Part shown: one piece after another, positions 52,814-62,048 of the stretch
How the letters are laid out: each line of letters begins with the position of its first letter
How positions within the stretch are numbered: the stretch's first letter is position 1
Assembly: GCF_007954425.1 (NCBI RefSeq)
Contig: NZ_CP042345.1
Coordinates: 434,001 to 498,000 of the forward strand
Reading direction: 5' to 3'
Length of the DNA: 64,000 bases
From: Novosphingobium ginsenosidimutans
GTDB taxonomy: Bacteria; Pseudomonadota; Alphaproteobacteria; Sphingomonadales; Sphingomonadaceae
Notes under the pieces: generated by a model
Seen by the model: the letters and a program-made list of their open reading frames with translations, nothing else
Database searches by the model: none
Told to the model about the DNA's origin: nothing
Translations under genes and position numbers: made by a program

Positions 52814-53253
52814 CCCCAGCGGCGCAGGTCCGCGTGATCCTGATCGCGCGGTTCGATCCAGTTCCAGACCCCACCGCGCAATTCGCGCTTCCAGAACCAC
52901 GAATCGCTCTTGAGGTGGTCCATCGCGAAGTCGACCGCGTCGATGGCCGCGCGCCGGTGTTCGGCTGCGGCGGAAACACAGACGATCGGCTCACCGGGAT
53001 ACATCGTGCCGACCCGGTGGAGCATCAGCATCCCCATCAGGCCGAATCGGCTCGACGCCGTTTGCGCCAGCGCCCGCATCCCCGGCAGGGTCAGCGGTTC
53101 GTAGTGCGAGAGCTCCAGCGCCTCGACCCCGCCACCGCCGCGCACTTCGCCCACGAAGGTGCAGACCCCGCCCAGCCCGGGATGGGCATTGGTAAAGGGA
53201 CCGATGAAGACCCCGGGAATGAACGGCTCGGTCAGCAGACGCACGTCGAGCAT
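52810..53253 (-). CDS. moaE: molybdopterin synthase catalytic subunit MoaE
   Basis: A 147-residue MoaE: GGVCTFVGEVRGGG, LELSHYEPLTLPGM, VGTMYPGEPIVCVSAAAEHR and the active-site lysine region MDHLKSDSWFWKREL. It converts cPMP to molybdopterin using MoaD thiocarboxylate. The ATG at 53253 lies 4 bp after moaD, and longer readings overlap moaD. Confidence 0.95.
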   Translation of the reverse strand: MLDVRLLTEPFIPGVFIGPFTNAHPGLGGVCTFVGEVRGGGGVEALELSHYEPLTLPGMRALAQTASSRFGLMGMLMLHRVGTMYPGEPIVCVSAAAEHRRAAIDAVDFAMDHLKSDSWFWKRELRGGVWNWIEPRDQDHADLRRWG

Positions 53254-53257
53254 TGGC

Positions 53258-53494
53258 TCAGCCCCCGCTGACGGGCGGCAGGAAAGCAATCTCGTCACCC
53301 GCCGCGACCATGATGCTGCCCGGATTGATCAGCAGCTCGCCGTTGCGGGCGATCCGGACCTTTTCGTCGAGCAATGCGACAGCCAATTCGACCGGCAGGC
53401 CGGCCAGGATCGCTTCGAGCGTCCCGGGCGCAACCTCGCACTCTGCTGCGCCGGCCAGGTCAGCCAGCCGGCCCAGGAATACCAGCTTGGCCAA
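53258..53494 (-). CDS. moaD: molybdopterin synthase sulfur carrier MoaD
   Basis: A 78-residue ubiquitin-fold carrier ending in the required Gly-Gly (FLPPVSGG). Start is TTG at 53494, one base after the moaA stop, so coupled translation is expected. Confidence 0.94.
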   Translation of the reverse strand: MAKLVFLGRLADLAGAAECEVAPGTLEAILAGLPVELAVALLDEKVRIARNGELLINPGSIMVAAGDEIAFLPPVSGG

Positions 53495-53495
53495 A

Positions 53496-54488
53496 TCAGC
53501 CCCCGGTCATCGACATATGGCGCGGCAGGGCCGGGGCCTGGCCATGCGCGTCGATCCGGAAGTTGTGGCGCAGCGGTTTGATCTTCATCGCCACGTCCAG
53601 CGCCTCCACCAGCGCCGCATCGGGATCTTCGGAGCGCAGCGCGGCCCGCAGGTCGACCCGCTCGCCCCCGCCGAGGCACGGATAGAGCTGGCCGGTGGCC
53701 GTTACCCGCACGCGGTTGCAGCCTTCGCAGAAGTTATTGGTCAGCGGCGTGATCAGGCCGATCCGCCCGCCCGTTTCCGCAACATCGAAATAGCGCGCCG
53801 GGCCGCCGGTGCGGTGCTCGCTGGGCGTCAGGGTCCAGCGTTGCTCCAGCGCGGCGCGCACTTCGCCAAGCGAGAGATGCTGGTCAAATCGGTCTTCCTC
53901 AACCTCGCCCAGCGGCATCACCTCGATCAGTGTGAGTTCCAGCCCGCGCGCGTGGGCCCATTCGATCAGGGCCGGGATCTCGTTCTCGTTGGTGCCCTTC
54001 AGCGCCACGGTATTGAGCTTGACCTTGAGCCCGGCCGCCTGCGCTGCCGCGATGCCTTCGAGCACTTGCGGCAGGCTGTCGCGCCGGGCGAGCCGGGCAA
54101 AGCCCTGCCGGTCCAAGGTGTCGAGCGAGACGTTCACGCGGCGCATACCAGCGGCGAACAGGGGGTCGGCAAATTCGGCCAGCCGCGTGCCGTTGGTGGT
54201 CAGGGTCAGCTCGTCGAGACCGTCACCCAGCTTGCGCCCAATCGCCTGGACCAGCTCGATCATGTCGCGCCGCACCAGCGGTTCACCGCCGGTCAGCCGC
54301 AGCTTGGTGATACCGCGCGCGATGAAACCCAGCGCCAGCTTGTGCAGCTCTTCCAGGCTCAACACGTCCTTGCGGGGCAGGAAGGTCTGCCGTTCGGGCA
54401 TGCAATAGGCGCAGCGCAGGTCGCAGCGGTCCGTCACCGAGAGGCGCAGGTAGGAGATCCGGCGCTGGAATTGATCAACCAGGGTCAT
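53496..54488 (-). CDS. moaA: GTP 3',8-cyclase MoaA
   Basis: A 330-residue radical-SAM enzyme. N-terminal cluster CDLRCAYCMPE (C-x3-C-x2-C), C-terminal cluster NFCEGCNRVRVTATGQLYPC (three Cys), and the essential C-terminal Gly-Gly tail. It makes the pyranopterin precursor of molybdenum cofactor. Overlaps the upstream 110-codon gene by 4 bp. Confidence 0.97.
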   Translation of the reverse strand: MTLVDQFQRRISYLRLSVTDRCDLRCAYCMPERQTFLPRKDVLSLEELHKLALGFIARGITKLRLTGGEPLVRRDMIELVQAIGRKLGDGLDELTLTTNGTRLAEFADPLFAAGMRRVNVSLDTLDRQGFARLARRDSLPQVLEGIAAAQAAGLKVKLNTVALKGTNENEIPALIEWAHARGLELTLIEVMPLGEVEEDRFDQHLSLGEVRAALEQRWTLTPSEHRTGGPARYFDVAETGGRIGLITPLTNNFCEGCNRVRVTATGQLYPCLGGGERVDLRAALRSEDPDAALVEALDVAMKIKPLRHNFRIDAHGQAPALPRHMSMTGG

Positions 54489-54817
54489 GAGGACGATGCT
54501 ATCACCGCCCCGGCCCCGGCGTCATCTAGCGAAATCAACTGGCCGGTCAGCCCCGGTGCGCGGGCGAGATATTCAGCCGCGGCGGCAACCGACGCCTCGC
54601 TGCCGCCCGCAACGGCGTTGACGCGCAGCGGCGCCTTGGCCCGCGCCAGCATCTGCACGGCTGCCAGCCGCCAGCCGCGATGGGTATGATCGGCAGCCGG
54701 AAAGACCAGCAGCAGATCAGTGGTGGCCGCGCGGACTGGAGCAACCTGTTCAACGTGAAACGCGGCCGCAGCCTCCAGCGGATCGTCCGGCAGGCCTGCG
54801 ATCCGCACCAGTTCCAT
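54485..54817 (-). CDS. small Rossmann-like protein of unknown function between folB and moaA
   Basis: A 110-residue protein: MELVRIAGLPDDPLEAAAAF, TTDLLLVFPAADHTHRGWRL, APLRVNAVAGGSEASVAAAA. The alternating hydrophobic strands and Ala-rich helices suggest a small Rossmann-like fold related to degenerate short-chain dehydrogenases, without a cofactor loop or a Tyr-x3-Lys. Coupled by overlap to folB upstream and moaA downstream, so it is surely expressed with pterin enzymes. Function unknown; a pterin reductase remnant is speculation. Confidence 0.75.
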   Translation of the reverse strand: MELVRIAGLPDDPLEAAAAFHVEQVAPVRAATTDLLLVFPAADHTHRGWRLAAVQMLARAKAPLRVNAVAGGSEASVAAAAEYLARAPGLTGQLISLDDAGAGAVIASSS

Positions 54818-55188
54818 CAGCGCCGCTCGCGGGTCAGAGTGATGCCGATCTTCTCGCCCGCCTCGCTGATCGCCAGCTTGACGATCTTGACGGTGACCGC
54901 CTCGACCCGCTCATCCTGCACAAACAGCGTGTCGCAGATATGATCGGCCACGGCCTCGATCAGGGTGAAGTGCGCGCCCTTGGGCAGCGCCTCGGAGGCG
55001 GCGAACTTAAGGTCCATGTAGTTCTTGCTGGCAGAAAGCGGCGTTTCGGGCGCGTAACGATCCGCCACCTTGAGCTTTACCTGAATGGTGAAGCGCAGCG
55101 GTTGCGGGCGGCCGGTTTCTTCAGAGTAGATGCCGGTCAGGACATCATGCTCGAAATCGGCAACTTCCAGGATCAGCGAATCGGCCAT
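54817..55188 (-). CDS. folB: dihydroneopterin aldolase FolB
   Basis: A 123-residue FolB-type protein: LEVADFEHDVLTGIYSEETG, NYMDLKFAASEA and FTLIEAVADHICDTLFVQDE. The His/Glu typical of the active site are at IYSEE and LIEAVA. It splits dihydroneopterin in folate synthesis. The ATG at 55188 is supported by the conserved N-terminus; its stop overlaps the ATG of the next gene. Confidence 0.9.
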   Translation of the reverse strand: MADSLILEVADFEHDVLTGIYSEETGRPQPLRFTIQVKLKVADRYAPETPLSASKNYMDLKFAASEALPKGAHFTLIEAVADHICDTLFVQDERVEAVTVKIVKLAISEAGEKIGITLTRERR

Positions 55189-55198
55189 GGGCGCCGCC

Positions 55199-56089
55199 TT
55201 AGCCGTTATTTGACCAGCGCGCGAAGATCGCGGTCGGCAAAAGGCGTCCGTCTTCGCCCGTCTCTCGCACCGCCAGGTCGCCATGCTCGATCTTGCCAGG
55301 CAGGTCGGCAAAGACTTCATCCAGCAGGCCAGCCAGAGCCAGACTGCTCATCCGTACGGCATAGACCGTCAGGAACAGGAACCGGCTGTCGGCATCCAGC
55401 AGCAGCCGGCAATCGCCGACCAGCGGTGCAAGATGCTCTTCCAGCCGCCAGACCTCACCCTCTGGCCCACGCCCGAACTTGGGCGGATCGAGAATGATCC
55501 CGTCATAACGCTTGCCCCGGCGCACCTCGCGCGCGGCAAACTTGGCGGCATCGTCAATGATCCAGCGGATCGGCCGCTCGGTCATGCCCGAAAGCGCCGC
55601 ATTCTCGCGCGCCTGGGCGACCGACTTCTTGCTGGCATCAACGTGAGTGACCGGACCGTATTGCGCCAGCGAGAGCGTGCCGACCCCTGTATAGCCGAAG
55701 AGGTTCATCGTCTGGGCGTCAGTTCGCCCGGCCAGCTGCTCGCCCATCCAGTCCCACACCGGGGCCATGTCGGGGAAGAAGCCGAGGTGGCGGAACGGGG
55801 TGCACTGCGCGGTGAATCTGACCGCGCCGCGCGCCAGCGGCCAGCCTTCGCGCGGGACCGGATTGGCATAGGACCAGCGCCCGCCGCCATCGTCATCGGA
55901 GGCCGGCACGAACTCCGCGTCCGACGCCCAACGCTCCAGCCGCGGCCGCCACAGCGCCTGCGGTTCGGGCCGGACGAACCGGTAGGGGCCATAGCTCTCA
56001 AGCTTGCGACCGTGACCGCTGTCGAGCAGGCCATAGTCCGGCCAGCCCGCCCCGGTCATCACGACCGGCGCCTCGATAAGCTCAGCCAT
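55199..56089 (-). CDS. SAM-dependent methyltransferase (RlmI/PF10672-like)
   Basis: A 296-residue class I methyltransferase: N-terminal RNA-binding-like part, then SAM site TMNLFGYTGVGTLSLAQYG, VDASKKSVAQARENAALSG and the catalytic DPPKFGRGPEGEVW. The DPPKFGRG loop suggests a base methyltransferase acting on rRNA, possibly 23S cytosine. Downstream of thrC by 8 bp, so probably the last gene of the cox-thrC run. Confidence 0.88.
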   Translation of the reverse strand: MAELIEAPVVMTGAGWPDYGLLDSGHGRKLESYGPYRFVRPEPQALWRPRLERWASDAEFVPASDDDGGGRWSYANPVPREGWPLARGAVRFTAQCTPFRHLGFFPDMAPVWDWMGEQLAGRTDAQTMNLFGYTGVGTLSLAQYGPVTHVDASKKSVAQARENAALSGMTERPIRWIIDDAAKFAAREVRRGKRYDGIILDPPKFGRGPEGEVWRLEEHLAPLVGDCRLLLDADSRFLFLTVYAVRMSSLALAGLLDEVFADLPGKIEHGDLAVRETGEDGRLLPTAIFARWSNNG

Positions 56090-56097
56090 TTAGCAGC

Positions 56098-57501
56098 TCA
56101 GCCACGCGGCACCGCGCGGGCGGCGACGTATTCTGCAATCGCCGCATAGTCACCCGGCAGCTCGACGAGTCGCTCCTCACGCTCGAACAGGTCACCGATC
56201 CGCGCTGGGAGCGTCGGGCGGTGACCGGTCGCGCGTTCGACCGCCTCACGAAACTTTGCTGGATGCGCCGTCGCCAGTGTAAGGACTGGCACCGCAGGAT
56301 CGATCCCTGCGACCTGCGCCGCATGGAGGCCGATTGCCGTATGCGGATCGAGCAGTTCCCCGGCTGCGTCCCAGGCCCAGCGCAAGGCGCGGGCCATATC
56401 ATCGGCATCGGCGCGGGCACTCGTGAACAGGGCCGCCGCCCCTTCGCGCTGCGCATTGGTCAGCTGCATCGCCTTGGTTGCCTCGAACCCGGCCATCTGC
56501 GCTGCGAGCGACTTGCCGTCACGCCCACCGAGGTCAAACAGGAGGCGTTCAAAATTGGACGAGACCTGGATGTCCATCGAGGGCGCTGCCGTTGGCGTGA
56601 CTGTCCCTGCAGAATAGTCACCCGTGGTCAGCGCGCGGTGGAGGATGTCGTTGACATTGGTAGCAACAATCAGCCGCTCGATGGGCAGGCCCATCTGCGC
56701 CGCGACATAACCGGCAAAGACATCGCCAAAGTTGCCAGTCGGCACGGCAAAGGCGACCTTGCGGTGCGGCGCGCCGAGCTGGAGCGCGGCGGCGAAGTAA
56801 TAGACCACCTGCGCCATCAGCCGCGCCCAGTTGATCGAATTGACCGCGCCGATCGCAAAACGATCGGTCATCGCCGCATCGTTGAACATCCGCTTCACCA
56901 TCGCCTGGGCATCGTCAAAGGTGCCCTCGATCGCAATGTTGTGGACGTTGGGGGCCAGCACCGTGGTCATCTGCCGGCGCTGCACTTCGCTGACCCGCCC
57001 CTTGGGGTGGAGCATGAATATCTCGACCCGGGCGCGGCCCGCCACGGCATCGATCGCCGCCGAGCCGGTATCGCCCGAGGTCGCGCCAACAATAGTCAGC
57101 GGGTCGCCACCGCGACTCAGGAATTCCTCGAACAGCAGGCCCAGCAGCTGCAGCGCCACGTCCTTGAAAGCCAGGGTCGGCCCGTGGAACAGCTCGAGCA
57201 GCCAGTGCTGTTCGTCGAGCTGCTTGAGCGGTGTCACGGCCTTGTGGGCGAAGCGGCCATAAGCCTGGGTAGTCAGCTCGAGCAGCCGCTCCGGCGTGAG
57301 GCTGTCACCCACGAAGGGCTGCATCACCCGCGCGGCGAGCTCGGCATAGGGCAGCCCGGCCATGGCTGCGATCTCGTCCGCGCTGAAGCGGGGCCATTCG
57401 CGGGGCACGTACAGCCCACCATCATTGGCGAGGCCAGCCAGCGTCGCTCCGGCGAAGTCCAGCGCGGGCGCGCTGCCACGGGTCGAAATGTAGTCCATCA
57501 A
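56098..57501 (-). CDS. thrC: threonine synthase
   Basis: A 467-residue PLP enzyme: MDYISTRGSAPALDFAGATL, PLP lysine in LAFKDVALQLLG, IVGATSGDTGSAAIDAVAG and VPTGNFGDVFAGYVA. It converts O-phosphohomoserine to threonine. Placement after SURF1 is typical for alphaproteobacterial oxidase operons. Confidence 0.96.
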   Translation of the reverse strand: MMDYISTRGSAPALDFAGATLAGLANDGGLYVPREWPRFSADEIAAMAGLPYAELAARVMQPFVGDSLTPERLLELTTQAYGRFAHKAVTPLKQLDEQHWLLELFHGPTLAFKDVALQLLGLLFEEFLSRGGDPLTIVGATSGDTGSAAIDAVAGRARVEIFMLHPKGRVSEVQRRQMTTVLAPNVHNIAIEGTFDDAQAMVKRMFNDAAMTDRFAIGAVNSINWARLMAQVVYYFAAALQLGAPHRKVAFAVPTGNFGDVFAGYVAAQMGLPIERLIVATNVNDILHRALTTGDYSAGTVTPTAAPSMDIQVSSNFERLLFDLGGRDGKSLAAQMAGFEATKAMQLTNAQREGAAALFTSARADADDMARALRWAWDAAGELLDPHTAIGLHAAQVAGIDPAVPVLTLATAHPAKFREAVERATGHRPTLPARIGDLFEREERLVELPGDYAAIAEYVAARAVPRG

Positions 57502-57510
57502 GCGGGGCCG

Positions 57511-58104
57511 TTAGCCCTCGTCGCCCCGCGCGGCAAGGCGCTTGCGCAGCGCAAGGGCATAGATCACCAGCGCCACCCCGGCGAACAGGAACCACTGGAT
57601 CGCGTAGGACCAGTGGTTGTTGGGGATCGATTTGGGATCGGGCAGCGCGCTGGCAGCGAGGCCAGCTAGCGGCGGATCGGCGATCAGGCGGATCGATTTG
57701 CCAGCACCTGGCGCGATCACGCCGCGCACCGTGCCGCCCCGCCACTGGCGTTCGGCAAGGTCCTTGGCCCATCCCAGCACCACTTCCGCTCGGGCGCCAC
57801 CGGGGAGAACGCAGGTCACGGCATGGGCCCAACCGACGGTGCCCTTGCGATCATAGCCGGCCAGCGGGGCGTCTTTGCCTTCCACTCGGCAGTCAAGCGT
57901 AGTCCGGCGGAACAGCATCGCTTCCTGCTGCGCCGGATCGATCGGCCACGACACCTCGGCAGTCAGGGTTTGAGCGGTGGCATAGCGCGCCAGCATCGCT
58001 TCCTTGTGGGCGCGGCGATCAAGCTGCCAGAAGCCGAGCGCAATCATCACGCCCACCGCGGCGAGCACCAGTACAGTTGGGATGATCGGCAGACGGCGCA
58101 TCAC
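57511..58104 (-). CDS. SURF1 family cytochrome oxidase assembly protein
   Basis: A 197-residue SURF1: two transmembrane helices at the ends (PTVLVLAAVGVMIALGFWQL and VALVIYALALRK-like) around a periplasmic domain with YDRKGTVGWAHAVTCVLPGG and NNHWSYAIQWFLFAG. SURF1 supports heme a insertion into subunit I. Overlaps DUF983 by 4 bp. Confidence 0.93.
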   Translation of the reverse strand: MMRRLPIIPTVLVLAAVGVMIALGFWQLDRRAHKEAMLARYATAQTLTAEVSWPIDPAQQEAMLFRRTTLDCRVEGKDAPLAGYDRKGTVGWAHAVTCVLPGGARAEVVLGWAKDLAERQWRGGTVRGVIAPGAGKSIRLIADPPLAGLAASALPDPKSIPNNHWSYAIQWFLFAGVALVIYALALRKRLAARGDEG

Positions 58105-58499
58105 GGCTGGCGCAGGTCGCTGCTAGTGGCCTCGATTGCCTTGCGCCGGTATTCGGCCACCAGCAAGGCAGCCTTGCTGACGCGCAGGCCCAAGAGCGTC
58201 AGGCCCGCAACCAGCGGCACCCACAGCACGATGTGGACCCAGAACGGGGGGTGCACAGCAAATTCCAGCCAGACCGCCAGGCCGACCACCAATGCGCCGA
58301 CAATCATGGTCAGGAAAGCCGCCGGACCATCGCCGACATTGAACTGCGCATAGTCCAGCCCGCACGATGTGCAGCGCGGGGCAAATCGCGCTGGCCCGTC
58401 AAACAGCGTGCGCGCGCCGCATTGCGGGCAAAGACCGAAAAGGGCAGCCGCGGGGATGCCGGGCTGCCCTTTCGTGGATTGGCTTGTGCCGTTTTCCAT
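58101..58499 (-). CDS. DUF983 membrane protein of the cox operon
   Basis: A 132-residue protein with an N-terminal zinc ribbon (GLCPQCGARTLF, RCTSCGLDYAQF) and two or three transmembrane helices. It is a regular member of alphaproteobacterial cox operons, function unknown, possibly metal or heme delivery. The ATG at 58499 overlaps the ctaE stop. Confidence 0.92.
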   Translation of the reverse strand: MENGTSQSTKGQPGIPAAALFGLCPQCGARTLFDGPARFAPRCTSCGLDYAQFNVGDGPAAFLTMIVGALVVGLAVWLEFAVHPPFWVHIVLWVPLVAGLTLLGLRVSKAALLVAEYRRKAIEATSSDLRQP

Positions 58500-59320
58500 C
58501 AGTGGATCGGGTGACCCCAGCCGCCCCACACGTAGATGGCAACGAACAGGAACAGCCAGACCACGTCAACGAAGTGCCAATACCAGGCAGCCGCTTCGAA
58601 ACCGAAGTGCTGCTTGGGGGTGAAGTCACCATTGTAGGCGCGCTTCAGACAGACGATCAGGAAGATCGTGCCGATCAGCACGTGGAAGCCGTGGAAGCCG
58701 GTCGCCATGTAGAAGGCCGAACCATAGGTGTTCTGGCCAAAGGCAAACGGCGCAGCCGAGTATTCATAGGCCTGGATCGAGGTGAACAGCAGGCCGAGCA
58801 GAATGGTAGCCCACAGGCCCTTCTTCAGGCCATCGCGGTCACCGTGGATCAGCGAATGGTGCGCCCAGGTCACCGTAGTGCCCGAGCAGAGCAGGATCAG
58901 CGTGTTAAGCAGCGGCAGGTCGAACGGATCGAGCACCGCTTCGATCGCCTTAGGCGGCCACTGTCCTCCGACCACTTCGGCCAGATCGCTGGGGAACAGC
59001 GAGAAATCGAAGAAGGCCCAGAACCAGCCGACGAAGAACATCACTTCCGAAGCGATGAAGGTGATCATGCCATAGCGCAGGTGCAACTGCACGACGGGCG
59101 TGTGGTGGCCTTCATGCGCTTCGCGAACAACCTTGCTCCACCACTGGAACATGGTGAACAGGATGCCGAAGAACCCGACCAGCAGTACATATTTGCCGGC
59201 GGCCATGTCATGCATGGTCAGCACGCCGCCGCTGGTGGCGGTCAGCGCCGAGACCGAACCGAGGAACGGCAGGATATCGGGCTCGAGAATGTGGTAATCG
59301 TGGTTCTTGGTGCCGGCCAT
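58499..59320 (-). CDS. ctaE: cytochrome c oxidase subunit III
   Basis: A 273-residue, seven-helix subunit III: MAGTKNHDYHILEPDILPF, WWSKVVREAHEGHHTPVVQL, LRYGMITFIASEVMFFVGWF and GFHGFHVLIGTIFLIVCLKR. Start at the ATG at 59320 by homology. Part of aa3 oxidase. Confidence 0.96.
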   Translation of the reverse strand: MAGTKNHDYHILEPDILPFLGSVSALTATSGGVLTMHDMAAGKYVLLVGFFGILFTMFQWWSKVVREAHEGHHTPVVQLHLRYGMITFIASEVMFFVGWFWAFFDFSLFPSDLAEVVGGQWPPKAIEAVLDPFDLPLLNTLILLCSGTTVTWAHHSLIHGDRDGLKKGLWATILLGLLFTSIQAYEYSAAPFAFGQNTYGSAFYMATGFHGFHVLIGTIFLIVCLKRAYNGDFTPKQHFGFEAAAWYWHFVDVVWLFLFVAIYVWGGWGHPIH

Positions 59321-59389
59321 GTGCGTGGTTCCCAATTGATCCCCTGAAGCGCCCCGGGCTGGCCCGCGACGCATGATTTCGCCTCGCCC

Positions 59390-59980
59390 TTATCGCGCGG
59401 CTAGCTGCTGGTCCAGTGTCTTTGCAGGCTGGTCCGCTGCCTTGTGGAAAGTGTAGCTGAGCGTGATCTGCTCGATGTCCTTGGTTTCCGGATCGTCGAG
59501 GATCTTCGGATCGACGTAATAGATCACCGGCATGTTGACCGACTGGCCCGGCTGCAGCGTCTGCTCGTTGAAGCAGAAGCACTGGACCTTGTGGAAGTAC
59601 TTGCCCGCCAGTTCCGGCTCGACATTGAACGAGGCGATTCCGGTGATCGGCTGGTCCGACAGGTTCTTGGCCGAATAGTAGGCCATCTTGCGCGAACCGA
59701 TCCGCAGTTCCTGCGTGGTCTGGTCCATGATGAAGTGCCACGGTAGCAGGCGATCGACATTGGCATCGAAGCGAACCGAGATCAGCTTGTTGGTGATCTT
59801 GACCGCCGAAGCTTCGGCCTCGGTCGAGCGCATGGTCGTGCCGCCAAAGCCGGTTACTTGGCAGAAGATCCGGTACAGCGGCACCGAGGCGAAGCCGAGA
59901 CCCAGCATTGCCGCGGCCCCCAACAATGCTAGCACGCCTGTGCGGGCGTTCGGATCCTTGGGCAGGCTCAGAACAGCCAT
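59390..59980 (-). CDS. ctaG: cytochrome c oxidase assembly protein CtaG (Cox11)
   Basis: A 196-residue Cox11: one N-terminal transmembrane helix, FASVPLYRIFCQVTGFGG, and the copper-binding CFCFNEQTL motif, followed by the immunoglobulin-like domain. It delivers copper to the CuB site of subunit I in the periplasm. 69 bp separate it from ctaE. Confidence 0.95.
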   Translation of the reverse strand: MAVLSLPKDPNARTGVLALLGAAAMLGLGFASVPLYRIFCQVTGFGGTTMRSTEAEASAVKITNKLISVRFDANVDRLLPWHFIMDQTTQELRIGSRKMAYYSAKNLSDQPITGIASFNVEPELAGKYFHKVQCFCFNEQTLQPGQSVNMPVIYYVDPKILDDPETKDIEQITLSYTFHKAADQPAKTLDQQLAAR

Positions 59981-59984
59981 GACC

Positions 59985-60128
59985 TTACCCCCCGATCCGC
60001 GCGATGCTGATGAAATAGAACAGCACGACCATAGCGCCGAGCAGGCCGCCCAGCATCAGGTTGCGCTGCTTGATGATCCGCTTGCGTTCAGCTTCGGGGT
60101 CTTCGGGAAAGTGGGGCATTTGCTTCAT
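59985..60128 (-). CDS. 47-residue single-span membrane protein (CoxF-like) between ctaB and ctaG
   Basis: A short frame of 48 codons: [20 protein letters not shown] followed by a hydrophobic helix ([20 protein letters not shown]) and RIGG. Start overlaps the ctaB stop (ATGA) and the stop is 4 bp before ctaG, so it is a real, coupled gene. Small proteins of this shape sit at this spot in many alphaproteobacterial cox operons, sometimes called CoxF. Probably an assembly or stability helper. Confidence 0.88.
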   Translation of the reverse strand: MKQMPHFPEDPEAERKRIIKQRNLMLGGLLGAMVVLFYFISIARIGG

Positions 60129-61039
60129 CCCATTATCCAGCGGTCCGCCACCAGGGCAGCGAACAGGGCGAAAAGGTAGAACACGGAAAAGCGGAACAGC
60201 CGCTTCTCAGGTCCCATGTCGGCTTCCCCCACCCCTTGGCGAAACACGGCGACGCGCAGCGCCAGCAACAGAAAGATCGTCGAAAGGATCAGCGCCGCAG
60301 CGCCATAGACCACGCCTGCCCCGCCAGGAATCCAGAAAGGCAACATGGACAGCGGCAGCAGCAGCACCGAATAGACCAGGATCTGGCGCCGGGTCGAATG
60401 GCGCCCGGCCACCACCGGCATCATCGGTATCCCCGCCTTGGCGTAATCGATCTCGACAAACAGCGCGAGCGCCCAGAAGTGAGGCGGGGTCCAGAAGAAG
60501 ATGATCGCGAACAGCAGGATCGGCATAAGCGTGACATCGCCGGTGGCAGCAACCCAGCCGATCATCGGCGGGAAAGCGCCCGCGCCGCCACCGATGACGA
60601 TGTTCTGGGGCGTGCGCGGCTTCAGCCAGATGGTGTAGATCACGGCATAGTAGAAGATCGAGAAGGCAAGGATCGCCGCGGCCAGGTATCCCACCCCGAC
60701 CGCCATCATCAGCACCGAGAAGAATGACAGCACCAGCCCGAAATCGCGCGCCGATTCGCGCGGCATCCGCCCAGCCGGCAAGGGCCGCGAGGCGGTGCGT
60801 TTCATCTGCGCATCGAGGTCCGCTTCCCACCACATGTTCAGCGCGGCCGAACCGCCCGCACCCACGGCAATGCAAAGAATGGCCGTAAAGCCCAGCACCG
60901 GGTTGACCGGCACCGGCGCGGCGAGCAGCCCGCACAGCCCAGTGAAGATCACCAGCGTCATCACGCGCGGCTTGGTCAGCGCGAAAAAGTCGCGCCAGTC
61001 GGTCGGTAGCGCCGGGGCGGTTGGGGTTGCTGCGGTCAT
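60125..61039 (-). CDS. ctaB: protoheme IX farnesyltransferase
   Basis: A 304-residue UbiA-family prenyltransferase with about nine helices: [40 protein letters not shown] and [20 protein letters not shown]. It turns heme B into heme O, the first step to heme A for this oxidase. Confidence 0.96.
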   Translation of the reverse strand: MTAATPTAPALPTDWRDFFALTKPRVMTLVIFTGLCGLLAAPVPVNPVLGFTAILCIAVGAGGSAALNMWWEADLDAQMKRTASRPLPAGRMPRESARDFGLVLSFFSVLMMAVGVGYLAAAILAFSIFYYAVIYTIWLKPRTPQNIVIGGGAGAFPPMIGWVAATGDVTLMPILLFAIIFFWTPPHFWALALFVEIDYAKAGIPMMPVVAGRHSTRRQILVYSVLLLPLSMLPFWIPGGAGVVYGAAALILSTIFLLLALRVAVFRQGVGEADMGPEKRLFRFSVFYLFALFAALVADRWIMG

Positions 61040-61064
61040 GGTTGGGTGCGCCTATAGTCGCGCC

Positions 61065-62036
61065 TTAGAGTCGCTTCAACCAATCGATGAGCAGGGCGTT
61101 CACTTCTTCCGGCCGCTCTTGCTGGGTCCAGTGGCCGACGCCTTCCAGCACGTGTCCTTCCACCTTGGGCGCGAACATCCGCATAATCGCCACGGGATCG
61201 GCCACGGCACCGAACAGCGTTGTGGCGGGATCGCGACTGCCGCCGATGAACAGGCACGGCTGCTCCAGCGGCTTGCCCTGCCAGGGCTTCAGCCATTCAT
61301 AGTCGCGCTCGTGATTGCGATAGCGGTTGAGCGGGCCGCGAAAGCCCGAGGCCTTGAACTCGCCCTCGTAGTAATCGAGGTCCGCCTCGCTCAGCCAGGG
61401 CACCGGCTGCGGATCGGGGAGGCCCTGCAGAAAGGTCGCGCCGAGCGGCTTCGACCAATAGTCCCCCGGCGGCACATCGCCCGAAATCGAGTACATCATT
61501 CGCGCCACGAAATCGCGCGGGTCGGCCTCGGCCTCGGCCTCGGCCACGCCGGGCTCCTGGAAGAACTCCTGATAGAAGAACCGACCCTGGCTGGTGAAAT
61601 GTTCTCGGAACACCTCGGTAAAGGGCCGCAATGGCGCGCCGGCGAAAGGTACGGACAGCCCGGCCACTGCGCTGATCCGCTCGGGATTGGTGAAGGCCGT
61701 GTTCCAGACGATCGGCGCGCCCCAGTCATGTCCGATCAGCACGACGCGGCTGTCCCGCGCGAGCGCATCGGCCAGGCCGATGAGGTCACCGGCGATCTTC
61801 TGGAGCGTATAGGCCTCGACCGGCTGCGGCTTGTCCGATCCGCCATAGCCGCGCACATCGATCGCGCAGGCCGTGTAGCCAGCCCCTGCGACTGGCCCAA
61901 GTTGATTCCGCCAAGAATACCAGCTTTCCGGAAAACCATGGACCATGATCGCCAGTGGGGCCGTGCCGGGCGCCGGGCCTTCGATTGCACAGCGCAAGGA
62001 CACTTCACCGCAATCGACCAACCGAAATTCAGGCAT
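61065..62036 (-). CDS. alpha/beta-fold hydrolase resembling epoxide hydrolase, inside the cox operon
   Basis: A 323-residue hydrolase: oxyanion HGFPESWYSW, nucleophile Asp in LIGHDWGAPIVW, cap domain, and C-terminal GVGHWTQQERPEEVN with the catalytic His. The HDWG nucleophile is typical of soluble epoxide hydrolases and haloalkane dehalogenases. It lies between ctaD and ctaB, with a terminator just upstream and its own GGAG 8 bases before the ATG at 62036. No known link to oxidase assembly. Confidence 0.9.
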   Translation of the reverse strand: MPEFRLVDCGEVSLRCAIEGPAPGTAPLAIMVHGFPESWYSWRNQLGPVAGAGYTACAIDVRGYGGSDKPQPVEAYTLQKIAGDLIGLADALARDSRVVLIGHDWGAPIVWNTAFTNPERISAVAGLSVPFAGAPLRPFTEVFREHFTSQGRFFYQEFFQEPGVAEAEAEADPRDFVARMMYSISGDVPPGDYWSKPLGATFLQGLPDPQPVPWLSEADLDYYEGEFKASGFRGPLNRYRNHERDYEWLKPWQGKPLEQPCLFIGGSRDPATTLFGAVADPVAIMRMFAPKVEGHVLEGVGHWTQQERPEEVNALLIDWLKRL

Positions 62037-62048
62037 CGCTATCGCTCC

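Noticed and set aside
53253..54689. 478-codon plus-strand frame opposite moaA
   Set aside because: Antisense to moaA, moaD and the small gene; low-complexity Arg/Gln/Ala composition.
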